NCBI RefSeq assembly: GCF_003945385.1
Contig: NZ_AP018920.1
Coordinates: 3,720,001-3,784,000, forward strand
Source: Pseudonocardia autotrophica
Lineage (GTDB): Bacteria; Actinomycetota; Actinomycetes; Mycobacteriales; Pseudonocardiaceae
Reading direction: 5' to 3'
DNA: 64,000 nt
The notes beneath the pieces were generated by a model, which saw only the letters and a program-made list of their open reading frames with translations, was not told the origin of the DNA and made no database searches. A program made the position numbers and the translations under genes. Every line of letters starts with the position of its first letter. Position 1 is the first letter of the stretch. Of this stretch, positions 63,318-64,000 are shown one piece after another.

Positions 63318-64000
63318 GGCGCGTCCCCCTTCTCGTACGTCCAGATCGTCACCGGCATCGCCGGCCGCCAGCCGTGGAAGCCCGCCCCGGCCGTCGCCGG
63401 GCCGAGCGGCTCGGCCCGGGCCACCTGCAGCCGGACCAGGTCACCGCCGTGCTCGGCGTGGGAGGCGGCGAGCATCGCCTCGGTCTGCACGGTCACCGCG
63501 TTGGCGACCAGCCGGCCGCCGGGGCGCAGCGCGCCCAGGCAGGCGTCCAGCACGCCGGCGCGGGTCAGGCCGCCACCGACGAAGATCACGTCCGGCTGCG
63601 GCAGCCCGGCCAGCGCGTCGGGGGCGCGGCCGATCACCACCCGCAGACCGGGGACGCCGAGCGCGGCCGCGTTGCGCGCCACCCGATCGGCGCGTTCCGG
63701 GCGGGACTCGACGGCGATCGCGCGGCAGGCCGGGTGCGCGCGCAGCCATTCGATCCCGATCGAGCCGGAGCCCGCGCCGACGTCCCACAGCAGCTCGCCC
63801 GGCCGCGGCGCCAGCCGGGCCAGGGTGACGGCGCGGATCTCGCGCTTGGTGAGCTGGCCGTCGTGCTCGTAGGCGTCGTCGGGCAGCCCGGGGGTCTCCC
63901 CCGGCGGGCGCAGGCCGTCGTCGGCGACGCACTCGACGGCGACCACGTTCAGCGGATCGCAGTCACCCCGCCAGCCGGCGGCGGTGCCGGTGAGTATCCG
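63314..64000 (-). CDS. cobL: Precorrin-6Y C5,15-methyltransferase, C-terminal part (5' truncated)
   Basis: The frame is open to the window edge, so 228 residues of a larger protein are seen. The visible part is the CbiT (decarboxylating) domain: [20 protein letters not shown] leads to the SAM motif [16 protein letters not shown], then VFVGGGL-type strand ([12 protein letters not shown]). Upstream residues (about 63941-64000) belong to the end of the CbiE domain, so this is the fused CobL form. It overlaps cobM by 4 bp. Confidence 0.88.
   Translation of the reverse strand, partial: RILTGTAAGWRGDCDPLNVVAVECVADDGLRPPGETPGLPDDAYEHDGQLTKREIRAVTLARLAPRPGELLWDVGAGSGSIGIEWLRAHPACRAIAVESRPERADRVARNAAALGVPGLRVVIGRAPDALAGLPQPDVIFVGGGLTRAGVLDACLGALRPGGRLVANAVTVQTEAMLAASHAEHGGDLVRLQVARAEPLGPATAGAGFHGWRPAMPVTIWTYEKGDAP

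Overview
This 64 kb window is chromosomal DNA from a very GC-rich actinobacterium. Dense GTG starts, 4-bp start/stop overlaps (ATGA, GTGA), many apparently leaderless promoters and the gene families present fit a Pseudonocardia-like member of the Pseudonocardiales. That assignment is an inference: there is no rRNA gene to confirm it. I see no tRNA, rRNA, CRISPR, transposase, integrase or prophage. The window starts inside a gene and ends inside another.

Layout. 1-5.2 kb: the 3' end of a Pls/PosA-type non-ribosomal peptide synthetase, an amidotransferase-like protein, a membrane acyltransferase-like protein with octapeptide repeats, and an M1 peptidase lipoprotein. 5.3-9.9 kb: a catabolic cluster of phenylacetate-CoA-ligase-like enzyme, luciferase-like monooxygenase, OB-fold protein, SDR and TetR regulator, with two identical dyads in its divergent promoter. 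10-16.3 kb: the cytochrome bd operon cydABDC. 16.3-21.5 kb: a structured leader before a glycosidase-like lipoprotein, two SDRs, a methyltransferase and an iron-box-controlled metal-chelate binding lipoprotein. 21.6-23.1 kb: hemerythrin cargo and its encapsulin shell. 23.1-31 kb: a CPA1 antiporter, a PEBP protein, a coiled-coil protein, an HNH/DUF222 gene lying between octanucleotide arrays, a deazaflavin-type oxidoreductase and an AbrB-family permease. 31-36.6 kb: a cobalamin-binding-like protein, pgm, ppgK, a RibD-like reductase and a mannitol-type dehydrogenase. 36.7-46.3 kb: one long operon that appears to import carnitine and convert it to glycine betaine, headed by an unusual XRE-TetR fusion regulator. 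46.4-53.5 kb: nitroreductase, aldose epimerase, an SbcC/SbcD-like (YhaN/YhaO) pair and two small zinc-ribbon-like proteins. 53.5-62.6 kb: nhaA and the Entner-Doudoroff genes eda, edd and zwf, with a ROK regulator, a GNAT and galK. 62.6-64 kb: cobM and a partial cobL of a cobalamin cluster.

Working together: edd-eda are divergent from a ROK repressor across a strong dyad, and with zwf they give glucose-6-phosphate to pyruvate/glyceraldehyde-3-phosphate. galK, pgm and ppgK feed the hexose-phosphate pool. The carnitine operon supplies substrate uptake, oxidation, thioclastic cleavage and thioester hydrolysis in gene order.

Two features run through the window. Many transcription units have a TANNNT-like -10 ending 6-8 nt before the start codon, which implies leaderless mRNAs. 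In addition, the last few codons of several genes, stop codon included, are tandemly repeated just downstream, mostly where two genes converge.
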